A stretch of 64,000 bases of DNA from positions 35,911,260 through 35,975,259 of the forward strand of contig CM034603.1 in assembly GCA_020091685.1 (NCBI GenBank), in the 5' to 3' direction. Position numbers and translations under genes: made by a program. This DNA comes from Lutjanus erythropterus (lineage: Eukaryota > Chordata > Actinopteri > Lutjaniformes > Lutjanidae). The notes under the pieces were generated by a model. It was not told the origin of the DNA, made no database searches, and saw only the letters and a list, made by a program, of their open reading frames with translations. Shown here piece after piece: positions 1 through 12,400 of this stretch (the first letter of the stretch is position 1; each line of letters begins with the position of its first letter).

Positions 1-489
1 AAATTCCAAAATAAATGTAATTGTAATCCATTACAGCCACTGCAACAAAAAAGGCAATTAAGTTAGAACTGGCTATCAAAATATTGGTTATTACAAACAT
101 TACATCTGTTAATAATATTAAACCCTAAAAATTCACACTGAAACTAATAAAAACAAAACTAAAATGGTTAGATCCACTCTGTAAACTAGCTGGAACTTAA
201 CTGAACTTAAAACAAATATCAAAAACAAAATAAAAACTAAAGAAAAAGGACTATAACAACTCTATTCTCAGTGAAGTTCAGCCCACAGTCACATATGTGT
301 GCATAAGAATAAATTAACCCATAAAACAAAACTAACAAACAATGAAAAAGAAATGTCATGATAACTTAACTTAAAGTTTGGATAAATCTAGAGTTTAATA
401 TCATATAAATGCATGTCGTGCGTTATACTTTACACTTATTTACGCCTGCAACAATTATTTTCATCGTTAATTAATCTGTTGATCTTTTT

Positions 490-820
490 TTTAAGGTTAA
501 TTGATCAGTTGTTTGGTCCATAAAATGTCCTAAAAAGGGTGAAAAATGGTTCAGTGTTTCCCAAAGCCCAAGATGACGTCCTCAAATGTCTCGTTTTGTC
601 CACAACTCAAAGATATTCAGTTCACTGTCACAGAGGAATTAAAAAAAATAGAAAATATTCACATTTGAAAAGCTGTAATCAGAGAATTTGGACTTTTTTC
701 TTCAAACTCAAAATGACTGATCTGTAAAAAAAAAAAAAGAAAAAAAAAAGTGTTCTGCAATTAATTATAATAGTTGAAACCTAATCGACTAATTGACAAA
801 TCGTTGCAGCTCTAAAATTG
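490..820. repeat. Interspersed fish repeat
   Basis: This stretch matches, from memory, a dispersed teleost element carrying phrases such as CCCAAGATGACGTCCTC and AAGATATTCAGTTCACTGTC and ending in ATCGACTAATTGACAAATCG. The ends are rich in ATTAAT/ATCGA runs and are weakly inverted relative to each other. It has no coding content. The small frame at 539-727 lies inside it and is not a gene. Family assignment is not certain. Confidence 0.5.
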
Positions 821-1629
821 TTGAAATATGACAATAATCAGATGACAATCAGAAAAACAGGCTAACATATTTATATAGCTACATTGGCTAAAATATATGA
901 TAAACATTTGCAAACAACATTCACTTCTAATTACAACATAGTATGTGTATGTATCCAAACATTACCTGCATAAAGCAACCATAACATCCACACATGCACG
1001 CTGAATTTCAACATTGTCCTTAACAAGTCCTCCGAATCACAAGATTATTCGCAGTATCTTCATCTTAGGTCAAAGACAGGTGGGGAACACTTGTGTGTGC
1101 AGCTCCATGTTCAGCTCTGCTCCTCTGTGCATGTATGAGTTCACTGAAATGCTTGGCGCGCTGCAAGCCAGATAGGAGGGATTAAGCTAATGCACTTACA
1201 ATGTCTTACACATTAAATGAGTTGGCGAAGGGAGGGGTTCATCCAGGAAGCTAATTTGAGCAACTCCAAACATTTTCCCTCGACAGAACCCTGATGTCCA
1301 CTTGTATAACAACAACCGAGGTCCACCTGATGGAACCAATACAAGGATACAAGGAGATTTATTAACAGGTTTGTATAATGAGATTTTGGTGTAGTTCCCT
1401 TTTTGATAGACTGATTGGATTGGTTGAAGAGATAAAATAAAAATATATAACTTATTTATATAGAGGAGTGTGTATGATGAATTAAACACTTTAAAAAAAA
1501 GTTGAGAGAACTCACAATTCCGTTTTGAAATGAACTAAATAAAGTTTTATTGACCTATAATCTTATGTCGAGATAAATGTTTAGTGTGTAAGATTTACTG
1601 GGATTTATTGGCCGAGTACAATATTCATA

Positions 1630-1890
1630 AGTATTTGTTACCTGTAACAGAATCAGCTGTTTATAGCTGCAGAGCGTGAGGGTCCTCTTCCATGGAGGCC
1701 GTCATATTTCCACAGTAGCACAGAACAAACAAACCAAACACTGGCTCTAAATATGGACTTTTGCGTTTTTGTGTTGCCACTGTAGGTTCTTGGAAGGGGA
1801 GGGTGAGCTGAGCTGTATTCAGTAAATTGCAATCTATGCCTTCACCAGTAGATGCCACTAAAACATACACACTGGTCCTTTAAATTTAAA
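1630..1890 (-). repeat. Interspersed MITE-like fish repeat
   Basis: The segment ends in ACACACTGGTCCTTTAAA and contains TGCCTTCACCAGTAGATGCC and CCATGGAGGCCGTCATATTT. These are recognised from memory as parts of a dispersed percomorph repeat, here apparently on the - strand. It explains the small - strand frame at 1661-1870, which should not be called a gene. Confidence 0.5.
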
Positions 1891-2520
1891 TAAATTTGAG
1901 TTTTAAAAACCTTAAAAAAGTTGTATTTCAATTTTTCACAGTGAGCGGGGAACCTGATTTGTCATCATTTGGATGCATGAAAATTAAATGGTTGCACTTG
2001 AAAAATATTACATTATTAAACATTATCATCACTTTTACCTCAGTGAGTTTACTCAACAGTTTCTGATATACATTTTTCTAAAACACAGAGTAAATTATCT
2101 CAACAAAACATTATTAGTTGGTAAAATGTTTTCAAAACTTCAAAGCTGCTCTTCAGTCTGCGGCAGTGGATACTTCTGCATCTCTTGCCAGATGACAGCA
2201 GGGTGAACTGCCTTTTCCTGGTTTGGGTTTTGTCTTTCAGTATATCTTAGGTTCTGCAGGGACTTCACCTTCCTGATACCAATAGATGCTCAGTTGATGG
2301 ATACCAGTGACGTTCTAGGCAGGATTCATCCCCTGCTGTAGAGTTTTCCTGTCTTGTGCCACATCCTGTGCCAGTTTGATTAATTAAATTTAAAATTTAA
2401 AAATAAAAAAAACTGATGGTGAACCTACCAGAGCAATATTACGGTCTGTAGAAGGAAATATCCCCACGATTCAACTACACATACACATGCTGGAACGCTG
2501 ACATAAACATAATGCACGTG

Positions 2521-2553
2521 TACACACACACACACACATACACACACACACAC
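2521..2553. repeat. CA dinucleotide microsatellite
   Basis: An almost pure CA run of about 33 bases with one interruption (CATACACA). Simple repeat, no coding content. Confidence 0.95.
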
Positions 2554-3394
2554 GTACTACAGAGCATGTGCTCAGCTGAGTACTACAGTATTTGGCTGCA
2601 GCAGTCGGCTGGACCGAGGCCCAGGCTTTGACAGAAGTAAACTCAGGCCAGTGGTTCTAATCTGGGAAGTATCTCCCTCATTAAAACATCACTGACGTCA
2701 TTATGAGTCATTTCTCTGAAGCCCTAAGAACATTCAATCTACTCATTAGAAATACTAATGGCCTCCTGTTCTTTTTAGTGTTTCCTCTTTTACACTTGCT
2801 CCGGCTCAGGTTTTACAATGGAACCTATAGTCTGTTACAGCCAAGGATTTGGGGCCATGATCCAATATATAAATTAAGTGTATCATTATTATTAGAGCAT
2901 GTTTATTTTTGAAATACATATATGTATGCAGATGTAACTGATGTCTTTCTGCACAAATTGATAGATGGAATAAACCCTGAGTTAAGAAAATCACCAGTGC
3001 TGCAATAAATAATCAGATGTTTTAACAATGTAAAAGTAATAATACCACAGTTTAAAAATCAAGTTTAAGTTGCACTCAGAATCTTAAAGTAAAGTAGATA
3101 GGTACTACTAACAATATTTACTTAAAGTTTATAAATTAAAGGATTCACCGTGTAGCCAAAATGGACGCTGCAAGTGTTACATAAGGTAATTATATATTAT
3201 ACATTTGAATTATCATTAGTAATGCATTAACAATTAAGCAGCATTGTCACTGGCTGCACTTAAGGTAATTTTAATTTGTTTTAATTAAATATTATTTTAT
3301 ATAAGTTTGGGTGCAAAACACATTGCAAATAGGTTTTTAAATTTTAATTTGTTATTTAAGCCATTGGACAAATGTACTGTAATAAAAAAATGCA

Positions 3395-3560
3395 ATAATT
3401 TCCTCTGCCCTCCATTCAGAACTGCAGGTCCCTCACACCTTGTACACAAACTGTTCCAACTTCTGCCCTCTGGTAGGCGCTACAGAGCAGTGTACGTCCA
3501 CCAGTTATCACTCCTGTGATCAGTTCAATCACTCTTTTTAGTGACAATAACCTTGTAACA
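3395..3560 (+). mobile_element. LINE 3'-end remnant
   Basis: The + strand frame reads LFQLLPSGRRYRAVYVHQ, a pattern typical of the C-terminal end of fish non-LTR retrotransposon ORF2 (LPSGRRYR is the diagnostic core). A related remnant lies at about 54640-54790. No upstream reverse transcriptase domain is preserved, so this is a 5'-truncated dead copy. Confidence 0.55.
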
Positions 3561-4550
3561 CTAAAACATCCACATACCTTGAATTATTAATATATAGACT
3601 ATTTACAGTTTAAAACACACATAGTGCTTTAATATATACGTTGTACATATCATCTATAAATTCCACATGCATGTATACATATATGCATATGTACACACTA
3701 TGCATGCATACATAACCACCCACTTAATGTACGTTAAGCAATGCAGTACTTTACTCATACAGTTGCACTATTTGTTATTTGTTTTGACAACACTTGACCT
3801 ATACAATTATTTTCTGTTGGCTTTTCCTTTACTACCATGTTACTGCTTTTTATTGTTGTTGCTGCTTGTTATACTTGTATAATGGCATATAACAATAAGT
3901 CTTGCATTTTGAACAGAGAGGCCTAATAGTTTTACCTGTGTTCAGTTTTGTAGTCCTTGTTTTTAGCTGTGTCTATTTCCATCTGTCCTGTAAGTTGCTC
4001 TGTATGTAAGAACACTGAGAGTAATCCAAAACCAGTGTCTTGTATGTTTACACTTGTCTAGTAAAGCAAATTGTGATATGTAGGAGTATTAGTATAAAAT
4101 ATATGTCAACTACATGAGTACAAGTCCCTCAGAATTGTACTCAAGTACAACATTAATACCTAAATGTATTTACTATTTATTTGCATTCCAAAAATGTAAA
4201 ATACTGTAGACTATTCATACTGTCTATGTAAAAGATTGGTAGTATTTAATGGAAGCTATTAGCTTTCAGACTACATTACCCATGATACCCTCGTCTCACA
4301 CAGCCTGGCGTGAGCTTTATGCTCGACAACACATCCTCTTTGTTTTATTCGTGATTGACTTTTCATGCATTATACACAAAATGAACCCATGAAGGTACCA
4401 ATGTTTGTATTTCTCACATTATTTTGTCAATTTTTACGCGTGTGCACGCCCCCAAACAAGAGCTTCAGGAGACAAAAGCGGAAACAGCCAATAGGCGTGC
4501 GGTTTGTTACGGTGTCCGACATTTCTGGTATGATGGGGTGGGTCCTGTCT

Positions 4551-4775
4551 ATGAGGGAACCCTTAACCTGCGAAACTCTCGCGAGATCAGAACGTGTTGT
4601 TCCTTCCTTGTGGACTTGTACAAACCAATTATGTTTTATAACGTGACAAGGCTGTGATTAAAATCAAAATAGATTATGGGACATAAAACACTCAGTTCGG
4701 GTTAGGAAAGGATCATGGTTTTTGTTAAAATATATATTCTCGCGAGATCTTTCGCAGGTCTAGGGTTCCCTTCTA
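4551..4775. promoter_or_regulatory. Putative zbtb41 promoter with paired TCTCGCGAGA palindromes
   Basis: Perfect TCTCGCGAGA palindromes lie at 4577-4586 and 4738-4747. Each sits in an arm of a larger inverted repeat: about 4551-4590 carries GGGAACCCTTAACCTGCGAAA, and 4735-4775 carries nearly its reverse complement. TCTCGCGAGA is an established activating element of CpG-island promoters, bound by BANP and linked to ZBTB33. The strong splice donor 155 bp downstream, plus local CpG enrichment, make a promoter plausible. The inverted-repeat arrangement could also mean a small mobile element supplied these sites. Confidence 0.5.
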
Positions 4776-4902
4776 TATACGACCGATGTGGAGGTGGGGC
4801 GTTACAGATATTCTGGAAATTATTATTCCTCGGTTTATTTTCCACATTAGATACGCCAGTTGGATTGCACAGTGCTTTGTAAACGCTGCGCGTGTCTCCC
4901 AG
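4776..4902 (+). other. zbtb41: Putative non-coding first exon of zbtb41
   Basis: The sequence ends in CTCCCAG followed by GTAAGATT at 4903, a near-consensus donor. The first coding exon of zbtb41 is preceded by a good acceptor (TTTTCAG, AG at 6462-6463), so a 5' UTR exon must lie upstream. This is the best candidate I see. The transcription start is not visible, and 4776 is only a nominal boundary after the inverted repeat. Confidence 0.4.
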
Positions 4903-5189
4903 GTAAGATTTTTATTTAAAAAACGTCCCAATATAAAGGTTAATTTCCGGGGTAGCAGTGAGGGTCGTTTGTCAACACTCTCCTCGGAGGGGGGCCCGCC
5001 ACCCGTCAGACTGATAACAAAATGTTAGGGGTCCTTGAGGTGGAGAGCGAATTTGCAAAGACAATCGAATAAACCGTAATAATTCAGGACAACAACGCGG
5101 TTACGAGCTGAATTTCAGATCCACGTCAGGCCTGCATCGTCTACGGAGTGCAGTGTTCATGACAGCTGGTGGGAGACATACTCAAAACG

Positions 5190-6040
5190 TTCCCAATAAA
5201 CAAGCTAGGTTAACACATAACGTTCCCACGACATCCCCAGAACCCTCCATTCAGGTTTCCGGTTGGTAACCTTCCCACAACGTTCCAGCAACTTTGTGCA
5301 AATGTTGTGATGCAACGTACCATTCACAAAACATGGAACCAGTTAAAGTAACATTTTTTGGTGGCAATTTTTGTGACGTTCTTCTGAGGTTTTTGTTCAA
5401 TACAACAACAACAAAAAACAAACAAACAAAACTTGCTGTTGTATTATGTAAGGAACATTAAGGGGAACATTCAGTAACATTCCTGGAACATGCTGGGACA
5501 GCAGACACAATGGTACTTCTACATCAGAAGAACTCTCTGTCATCATCCAGGGAACATTTGAAGGGGGAACGTGTGCGTTGGTTTTACATCAGACTTGCTG
5601 TTTTATTATCTAGAGAACAACAATGGTGAAGCGTTCAAGTAACCAACTTTTTAACCAGTTTTCCCAGAATGTTTTGGAAGTGTTACCAAAATGTTGGTTT
5701 TACGTCAGGCAATATTATTTTAACTTCGAAAAACGTTAAGGGGAAAATGTTCAAGTAACTGTCTTGGAATATTCAACTAACTTTCCCAGAACGCCTGAAA
5801 ACGTCTCATTACCATAACATTATTTTCTACGTACGGCAAACTTAAGATTATAACTTTGAGGGAACGTTAAAGGGAAATGTTTAAGTAACCATCCTGGAAC
5901 ATTCAGCTAACCTTCCAAGAATGTTCTAATTAAGTAGGGAAACGTTCAAGTAACCATTTAACCTTCCCAGAACATTCTGTAAACGTAAAAATAACGAACG
6001 TTCTGGGAATGTAACAATAATGTTTGTTTTACGCCAGAAA
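5190..6040. repeat. Degenerate AACGTTCC-type repeat in zbtb41 intron 1
   Basis: Across about 850 bases, variants of AACGTTC, CCAGAACGTT, GGAACATTCAG and TTCAAGTAACC recur at irregular intervals of roughly 40-70 bases in both orientations. It looks like an old tandem or nested dispersed repeat. It has no coding content and lies wholly inside the inferred intron 4903-6463. Confidence 0.65.
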
Positions 6041-6472
6041 GACCAAAATTCCCAAAGACTGGGTCGGGATCCACAAGTGGATCACATGAACATTTTTCTG
6101 GGTCCCTGCAAATTTAAATTGTTGTCTGCAGTACACCTTTTATAAAGCATTTAAAATTTTTACTGATGAGAGAAAAAAAACAAGAGTCTGTTAATTCTGT
6201 CTAAATGCACTTGATTTGTCTCCTTTAGTCTAAAATGTATGTTGTTTTCCTGATAAGAGGAAATAAAAATGAGATGGCCTGTTAACTCAGACTAAATTAA
6301 TTTATTTCTCATTTATAATGTTTTTTTTCCCAGGAGAAAAGTTTTGAAAACACTGCCCTGAATGTCACAATCCTGTCAGATCTGAATGAAAACCTATTAC
6401 TTGACAGAGTTGGAACTGATTCAGCTTCAATCTCAGTACTTTTTCTTTCCCTCTGGTTTTCAGGAGTAACTC

Positions 6473-6499
6473 ATGGTAGCCCAGCAGACACAGCAATGA
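6473..6499 (+). promoter_or_regulatory. Upstream ORF overlapping the zbtb41 start codon
   Basis: Ten bases into exon 2 an ATG at 6473 opens an eight-codon frame (MVAQQTQQ). Its stop TGA at 6497-6499 overlaps the main ATG at 6496-6498 as ATGA. Such stop-start overlaps can permit re-initiation or restrain translation of the main frame. The reading is direct; the regulatory effect is inferred and depends on the acceptor at 6463 being used. Confidence 0.5.
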
Positions 6500-9400
6500 A
6501 GAAAAAGCCGTGTAATCCTCTGCGTCCTAAACGCAGCAGGCAGGTCAGTGCCAACAGTGAATATGGTACAGAGGCGGACGCTCTCCTGGGCTCCAACGCC
6601 CCATCAAACTCTGAAACTGTCTCAGAACCAGCCTCACACGTGAGGCACCTGGTTATGACGCAGCACAGTCACAACCTCCTCAAGTTCTTGAATGAGGACC
6701 GGACCCGGCAGAGGTTCTGTGACGTGTCTGTGTCTGTGGGTGGGAAGCTCTACAGCGCCCACAAGGCGGTGTTGGCCCATGGCAGCAGCTACTTCCACGC
6801 TGAGCTGTCCAAGAACCCCGCCACTGTGCATGTGACTCTGGACCATGTGGAGGACTCCGTTTTCCAGCACCTGCTTGGCTTTTTGTACACCTCTGAGTGC
6901 GTCGTCGTGGAGACGGACCTCCCGGCTCTAACCGAAGCGGCCCGATTCCTGGACATGATGGACATATTGAAGCTGCTGTGTGAGGAAGGCGACAACAACC
7001 CAGTACGCGTGATCCAGGCACAGGATGAGATAAGAGGGTCTCCTGAGGTGGAGATGACCTCCAGCGACTCGCCAGCAGGTGACATAGACGTCCAGAGCCC
7101 GTCTGATGTTCAGTGCACCGTGTGCAGTCGCCGGTTTAGCTCTGAAAACTCCCTGCAGAGCCACTTGGCTGAGAGTCACACCGATGTGCGGCAGGAAGCC
7201 TCAACTGAGAAAGAAAAGACGACAGTTCAGGGGCTTGCTACCATGCGGAGATCAGCTCGCAGGAGGAGGGCACCCACCAAGTATCAGAGAGACAACGTGG
7301 AGTACGCTGTCCACGCTCCTGAGGACAAACAAAGGACTGTAGCACCAAGAGAGCAAAAAGAAGTAGAAGAAGCGGGAAGCGTGGCTGTGGAAAACCAAGC
7401 GCCCAAACCGGACGTGTCTGAGACATCCAGACCAGCTGAGGGGGACGACGTAGTGGACGAGGAGGAGGAGGAGGCGGAAGGAGACGTGAATGAAGACGTA
7501 GCTGCCCAGAGGAGAGCTGTTGATGTTTGTGCAGCAGACAAGAGCGCAGGTCAGCAGGGTTCATGATCATTTAGAATTTATCTAGGTCTGCAAATTGAAA
7601 TTAGTTAATCATGTGTAAGTATACTAATTCCTGTACATAAATAGACACTTAAATAACACTTCTGCAGGCCGAAGTTACAGCTAAAGTCAGACAAAACAAG
7701 AAAAAAAACAAGCAAACAAACAAGACACAACAGTACAACACAAAAAAACTTACGAAAAGCAACTTGCATCCTGCAAGTTCTTGGAACGTTCACCTCTATG
7801 ACAGTGTTACTATCTGATTTGTATTGTAATTAAACGTTTGTTTAAATCTTCTTAATGTCCCACATGTTTTCAGTTCCTCACTAAAACTCTTCCATAAATA
7901 AACTCCTTTGACTGAGCCTGTCCCCGTCTTATTCCATATTTCTGTAGTTTCAGATGAAGACGGGGCAGAGCGGCAGGCCGTCCGAGAGGTGGAGCCACAA
8001 GTGCCAGCAGCGGGAAGCTCCACCCAGAGTCCAGTGTACCCTGAGGGTCTGGCTCCAGTCATCATCCAAACGTCCAGCAAGAAGACTCTCAAGTGCCCCA
8101 AATGTGACAAGACCTTTGACCGCGCAGGTGGGAACCATGGAGTAAGGTCTAGATTATTGGAGTCATCATTAAAGGAGCAGTTTGGGTTTGAAATGGGGTT
8201 GTATGAGGTAGATGGCAGTCAGCACACCCCCAGTTTGTAGAAAAGTGCACCTAAAAAAATCAACATTATTTTAAGTTTGCACTATATTTCAAATATTTTC
8301 ACCGTTTTACTTTGCCGCGAGACAGCGGCTTTTCCAAAAGAAAACCGCCGTTATATAAGCTAAATATCACTTTCTCCAAACCAACCAAACTCCATAGGTG
8401 AAATCAGTCATTTCACCTCACAGGACACTGGAGATGTTGGTCCACCGCTGCCGTTACTTAGGTTGTGTTATTGTGTGAGTTTTGAGAATCCGAACTAACC
8501 TTTTAAAATGCTGAAGACACACAATAACACAAACAAACTAACCTATCGAGGCTGCGGTTGTTCAGCAGCTCCTGTGGTCTGCAAGGTGCGAATTAATGAT
8601 TTCGCTAATGGAGGTTTAATGGTCAAATGAATCTGAAGTGGAACACAGAGTGTTATAGATGCAAGTATATATAGTGGTAGCATACTGAAAGTAGTGTGCA
8701 ACCGTCCTCCTCCTCCCCAGGCATGGACTTGCCCGATTGATTGCACTATGGCAGATACTGAAACAGCTCATCAATATGACACCTATTGACACACTTACTG
8801 CTATAATTTCATGCAAAAAAATAAAGACATGACATGAAAAGGTTCAGTAGTTTCCTGAGTTAATTTTTGTATTAAATTTAGTAAAATGTGCACACACGTT
8901 TGAACATTTTGCCCTGTCAGCTGTTTATTTATCATAAGACAACAAATACTGATAGTGCTGTCATTTATCCAGGAGCTAATTGATGTTTCAGTACTCACAG
9001 GTCACACACTGTTACTGGTTTAGTATCCGCTTTTGATATCCATCCCTACTGATAAATGACAAATAATTATCAGAATTAGGTGTTTATTAGTGTTCTACCT
9101 GTTCTCTCTCCCCTTCTTGAGGTAGGATAAGAGCTAATCATTAAAAAAAAGCAAATTTCCCTTGAGTGTGTCACCTGTTGCCACTGCCAGGAGCTCTCTC
9201 TGCTGTAAAAGTTATGATTGTGTTGAGTTGTAAGAGCAGAGGTTCCCTTCCTGTTTCGTCCTCTCAAGAATCACAACAAGTTTCCTTCAACTTCAGTGTA
9301 AAAGTCAGTATTCATAAGAGTGCCGTGTGCGTCGGCAGTACTTCTGCTGTGGCCTCGGACGTGTCACTGATGCAGCGTAATAACTAACACACTTGTTCTG

Positions 9401-12400
9401 GGTTTTATAGGGAAGTATGAGAGTCACACCAGAGTGCACACAGGAGAGAAACCATTCCAGTGTGACATCTGTCTTCAGCGTTACTCCACCAAGTCTAACC
9501 TGACCGTTCACAAGAAGAAGCACGCCAGCGACGCCCCCTTCCAGAAGAAGGAGCACAAATGCCCCTTCTGTAGCAAACTCCACGCCAGCAAGAAAACCCT
9601 GGCCAAGCACGTGAGGAGGTGAGACACTGCAGCGTCTCAACATCCACTCAAGAATAATCTACCTTCCCATTTATTTTAAATAGATTACCTCTGCAACTGT
9701 CATTTACATTTTCAAAATCTTCTTTATAAAGATAGAAAAGTGTGGCTTCAGGATAGCAGGGTGGAGAAAAAATAGTTAGAGAATTGCCAATCCTGCTTTT
9801 AATTTCAATCCAGTTTAATTTTATCATGATCATTTCGATTGGTTTATGTTTCAGAATTGAAATCACCTCTAATCTGAACTAAATTCAGTTTAAATTGGTA
9901 ATTCCTGTGTTTTTCCTTGTAAATCAGTTCACAGTTAAAATTTGTTTTTTAAATAACGTAGTCTTCTTGGTCAGCTACCTGTAGTATCTGGTTAGTTTGC
10001 AACCATTGTTGTAAAAGTGTGATTTGCACACAGCCTTTTCTATTATCATCCATTTATTTTAGATGCCTTTGCTGAGTTAAGGAGGTAAAATATGTCAAAA
10101 TCAATTGTTTGTACCACTTAAAAAGAACTTTTTGAACACATTTCATGATATTGTCCTAGTTGTACTCCACTGTTTACTAAAGCCTGATTGGATTTTTGAG
10201 GCAGATCCTGATAATGGTATTAGGAGTAAAAAATTCCAACATTGATATATCAACCAATATTGCAGTATTGATCCCTGTGCTTATCAAACATCTTGGACAA
10301 AAATATGTAATGTAGGTGGGATATTTTACAGTTTAACAATAAACTTTATTCAAAATGACAACAGGTCAACCTTCACTGTTCTGTGTATATTATATATAAA
10401 TATGTGTGTGTGTGTGTGTGTACATATACATATATGTATATATATATATATGTGTGTGTGTGTTTGTGTGTGTGTACATATATATATATATATATATGTA
10501 TTTCTGGTGAAATCTGGAAAAATGCTGCATGTGTTCCCTCTGATTATATTTGATTTCTAAGTTGATTTTGTAGAGCCGACTCTCATATGTCATATCTTCG
10601 CTGTCCTGCCAGGTTTCATCCAGACCACATCCAGGAGTTTCTTACCAAGAGGAAGAGGAAGAGTGAAGGCTGGAAATGTGCTGTGAGAATGAATTGCACC
10701 CTTAATATTTCATGCATATTTTGCATGTTTTGATCTTAAGTACAGACCTCAGATTTTCTTATAAATGTTACTATGTGATCACATAGAGATAAGATGATGA
10801 ATAAATGCAATTTAATGTAACTGTAACTGTTGAATCTTGTGAACCAGATTTGCCTGAAGACCTTCACCCGCAGGCCTCATCTGCAGGAGCACATGATCCT
10901 GCACACCCAAGACCGGCCTTTTAAATGCTCCTTCTGTGACGAGTACTTCAAGTCCAGGTTTGCCAGGCTGAAGCACCAAGAAAAGTACCACTTAGGTGAG
11001 AAATGTACAGTGAAATTACATTCTTAAAGTAAGTGAGAAAGTATATGAGATAGCAGTTGCTGAAAAAATGTGAAAAGATGAAAACTATGTAGAACTGAAT
11101 TGTGGCGCTAGACTGGTAGACTGTCGTTCAGGATCTTTTGGGCGAACCTGTAACATGGCTCAGTGATGTACCAGAGCCATGAACCGACTCATGAGCGACA
11201 CCGCCCTCCCCAACCCCCATCCTCTCCAACACTCAGTTACTGTGATGTCTTGAAAGATCAGGAGCTTTTCTCTTGGAACTTTTGAGATGTGGGTGCCGAG
11301 AATGAAGACAGCCAGGCTTTGTTTTCCAACTTAAATTCAGTGTACTGAGTCTTCTCATAACAGGACGACTTACTCTCAGATGATAAACAAAACCAAAACA
11401 GGCATTTAAAAAAAAAAAACGAAAAAAAAAAAAAAAAAAAAAAAACACTGCAGTTTCTGTACCCTCACTGAGGCAATCAGCTGATCTGGTTGTCATTAAA
11501 ACTTTGAAATGATGTCCCTGCTGTAACTGTGATATCTGTTAACAGATTACAGAAGTCAGGAACCAAGATTCTGTAGCAATCGATGCATTGGATGTAAGAG
11601 TTTGTATCCTTTCTCATTTTCAGGTCCGTTTCCCTGTGAGATTTGTGGCCGACAGTTTAACGACACGGGCAACAGAAAGAGGCACATCGAGTGTACACAT
11701 GGAGGCAAAAGAAAGTGGACCTGCTTTGTTTGTGGGAAATCCGTAAGGGAAAGGTACGTCTGTCTGTCCCTAAACTTTCCCCACAATTTCCTGATTTCCA
11801 CAACTCTTATTTTGACATGTTGAGCTGCAAGAACTCATGCATGACCCTGTGCTGCTTCATCAGGAAGTCTCTCCCCTTTCAGAATTTTTTGTTCCTTTTG
11901 AATTTTGTCATGAATTATACATCTAATGTTTGTTACTTTAAAAGATAATTTTACGAGTCAAGAATGTCACAATTTGTGGTGGCTTTGTCATTTTTAAGAC
12001 TCTCTTGCAATATACTGCACACCACCAAAACCAACATTACTGTCTCGTGCAACGTTATCTCACCTGAAGTGTTTTATCCAGCGGCTCCTGGCTGGGAAGA
12101 GAAAGAACACGAGCAAGACCTGTAGCTCGTGTGACTGCATCACAGTTCAGCTGCTAATGTTAGCTTTGGAGCGAGAAAGCGAGAAAATATCTTTATAACT
12201 GACAAACATCATATGTGTAATTCATGACACAATTCAAACGACAAAAAAAAAATCCCATGGTTCCCAAGTTCCCGTGGTGGTCCAGTGGACGGGGCGTGAC
12301 TTCACATCAGTGTGTTTCTCCTCCTATAGGACCACGCTGAGAGAACACATGAGGATCCACAGTGGGGAGAAACCTCACCTCTGTAGTATCTGTGGCCAGA

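Larger units (their letters stand above)
1..4550. other. Intergenic region, repeat-rich, no gene recognised
   Basis: No reading frame here has the splice signals, codon bias or motifs of a real exon. The sequence is AT-rich and contains fragments that look like common fish interspersed repeats, a CA microsatellite and a LINE-like tail, listed separately. GC content rises and CpGs appear only after about 4430, where the putative zbtb41 promoter begins. No divergent gene was recognised on the - strand despite the promoter-like palindromes at its right edge. Confidence 0.6.

Noticed and set aside
6634-7570. Several - strand frames opposite the first coding exon of zbtb41
   Set aside because: They are shadow frames of a GC-rich, codon-biased exon. 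The + strand frame has the BTB domain.
10390-10593. Minus-strand frame of repeated His/Thr/Tyr/Ile
   Set aside because: It is the translation of a GT/TA microsatellite inside a zbtb41 intron.
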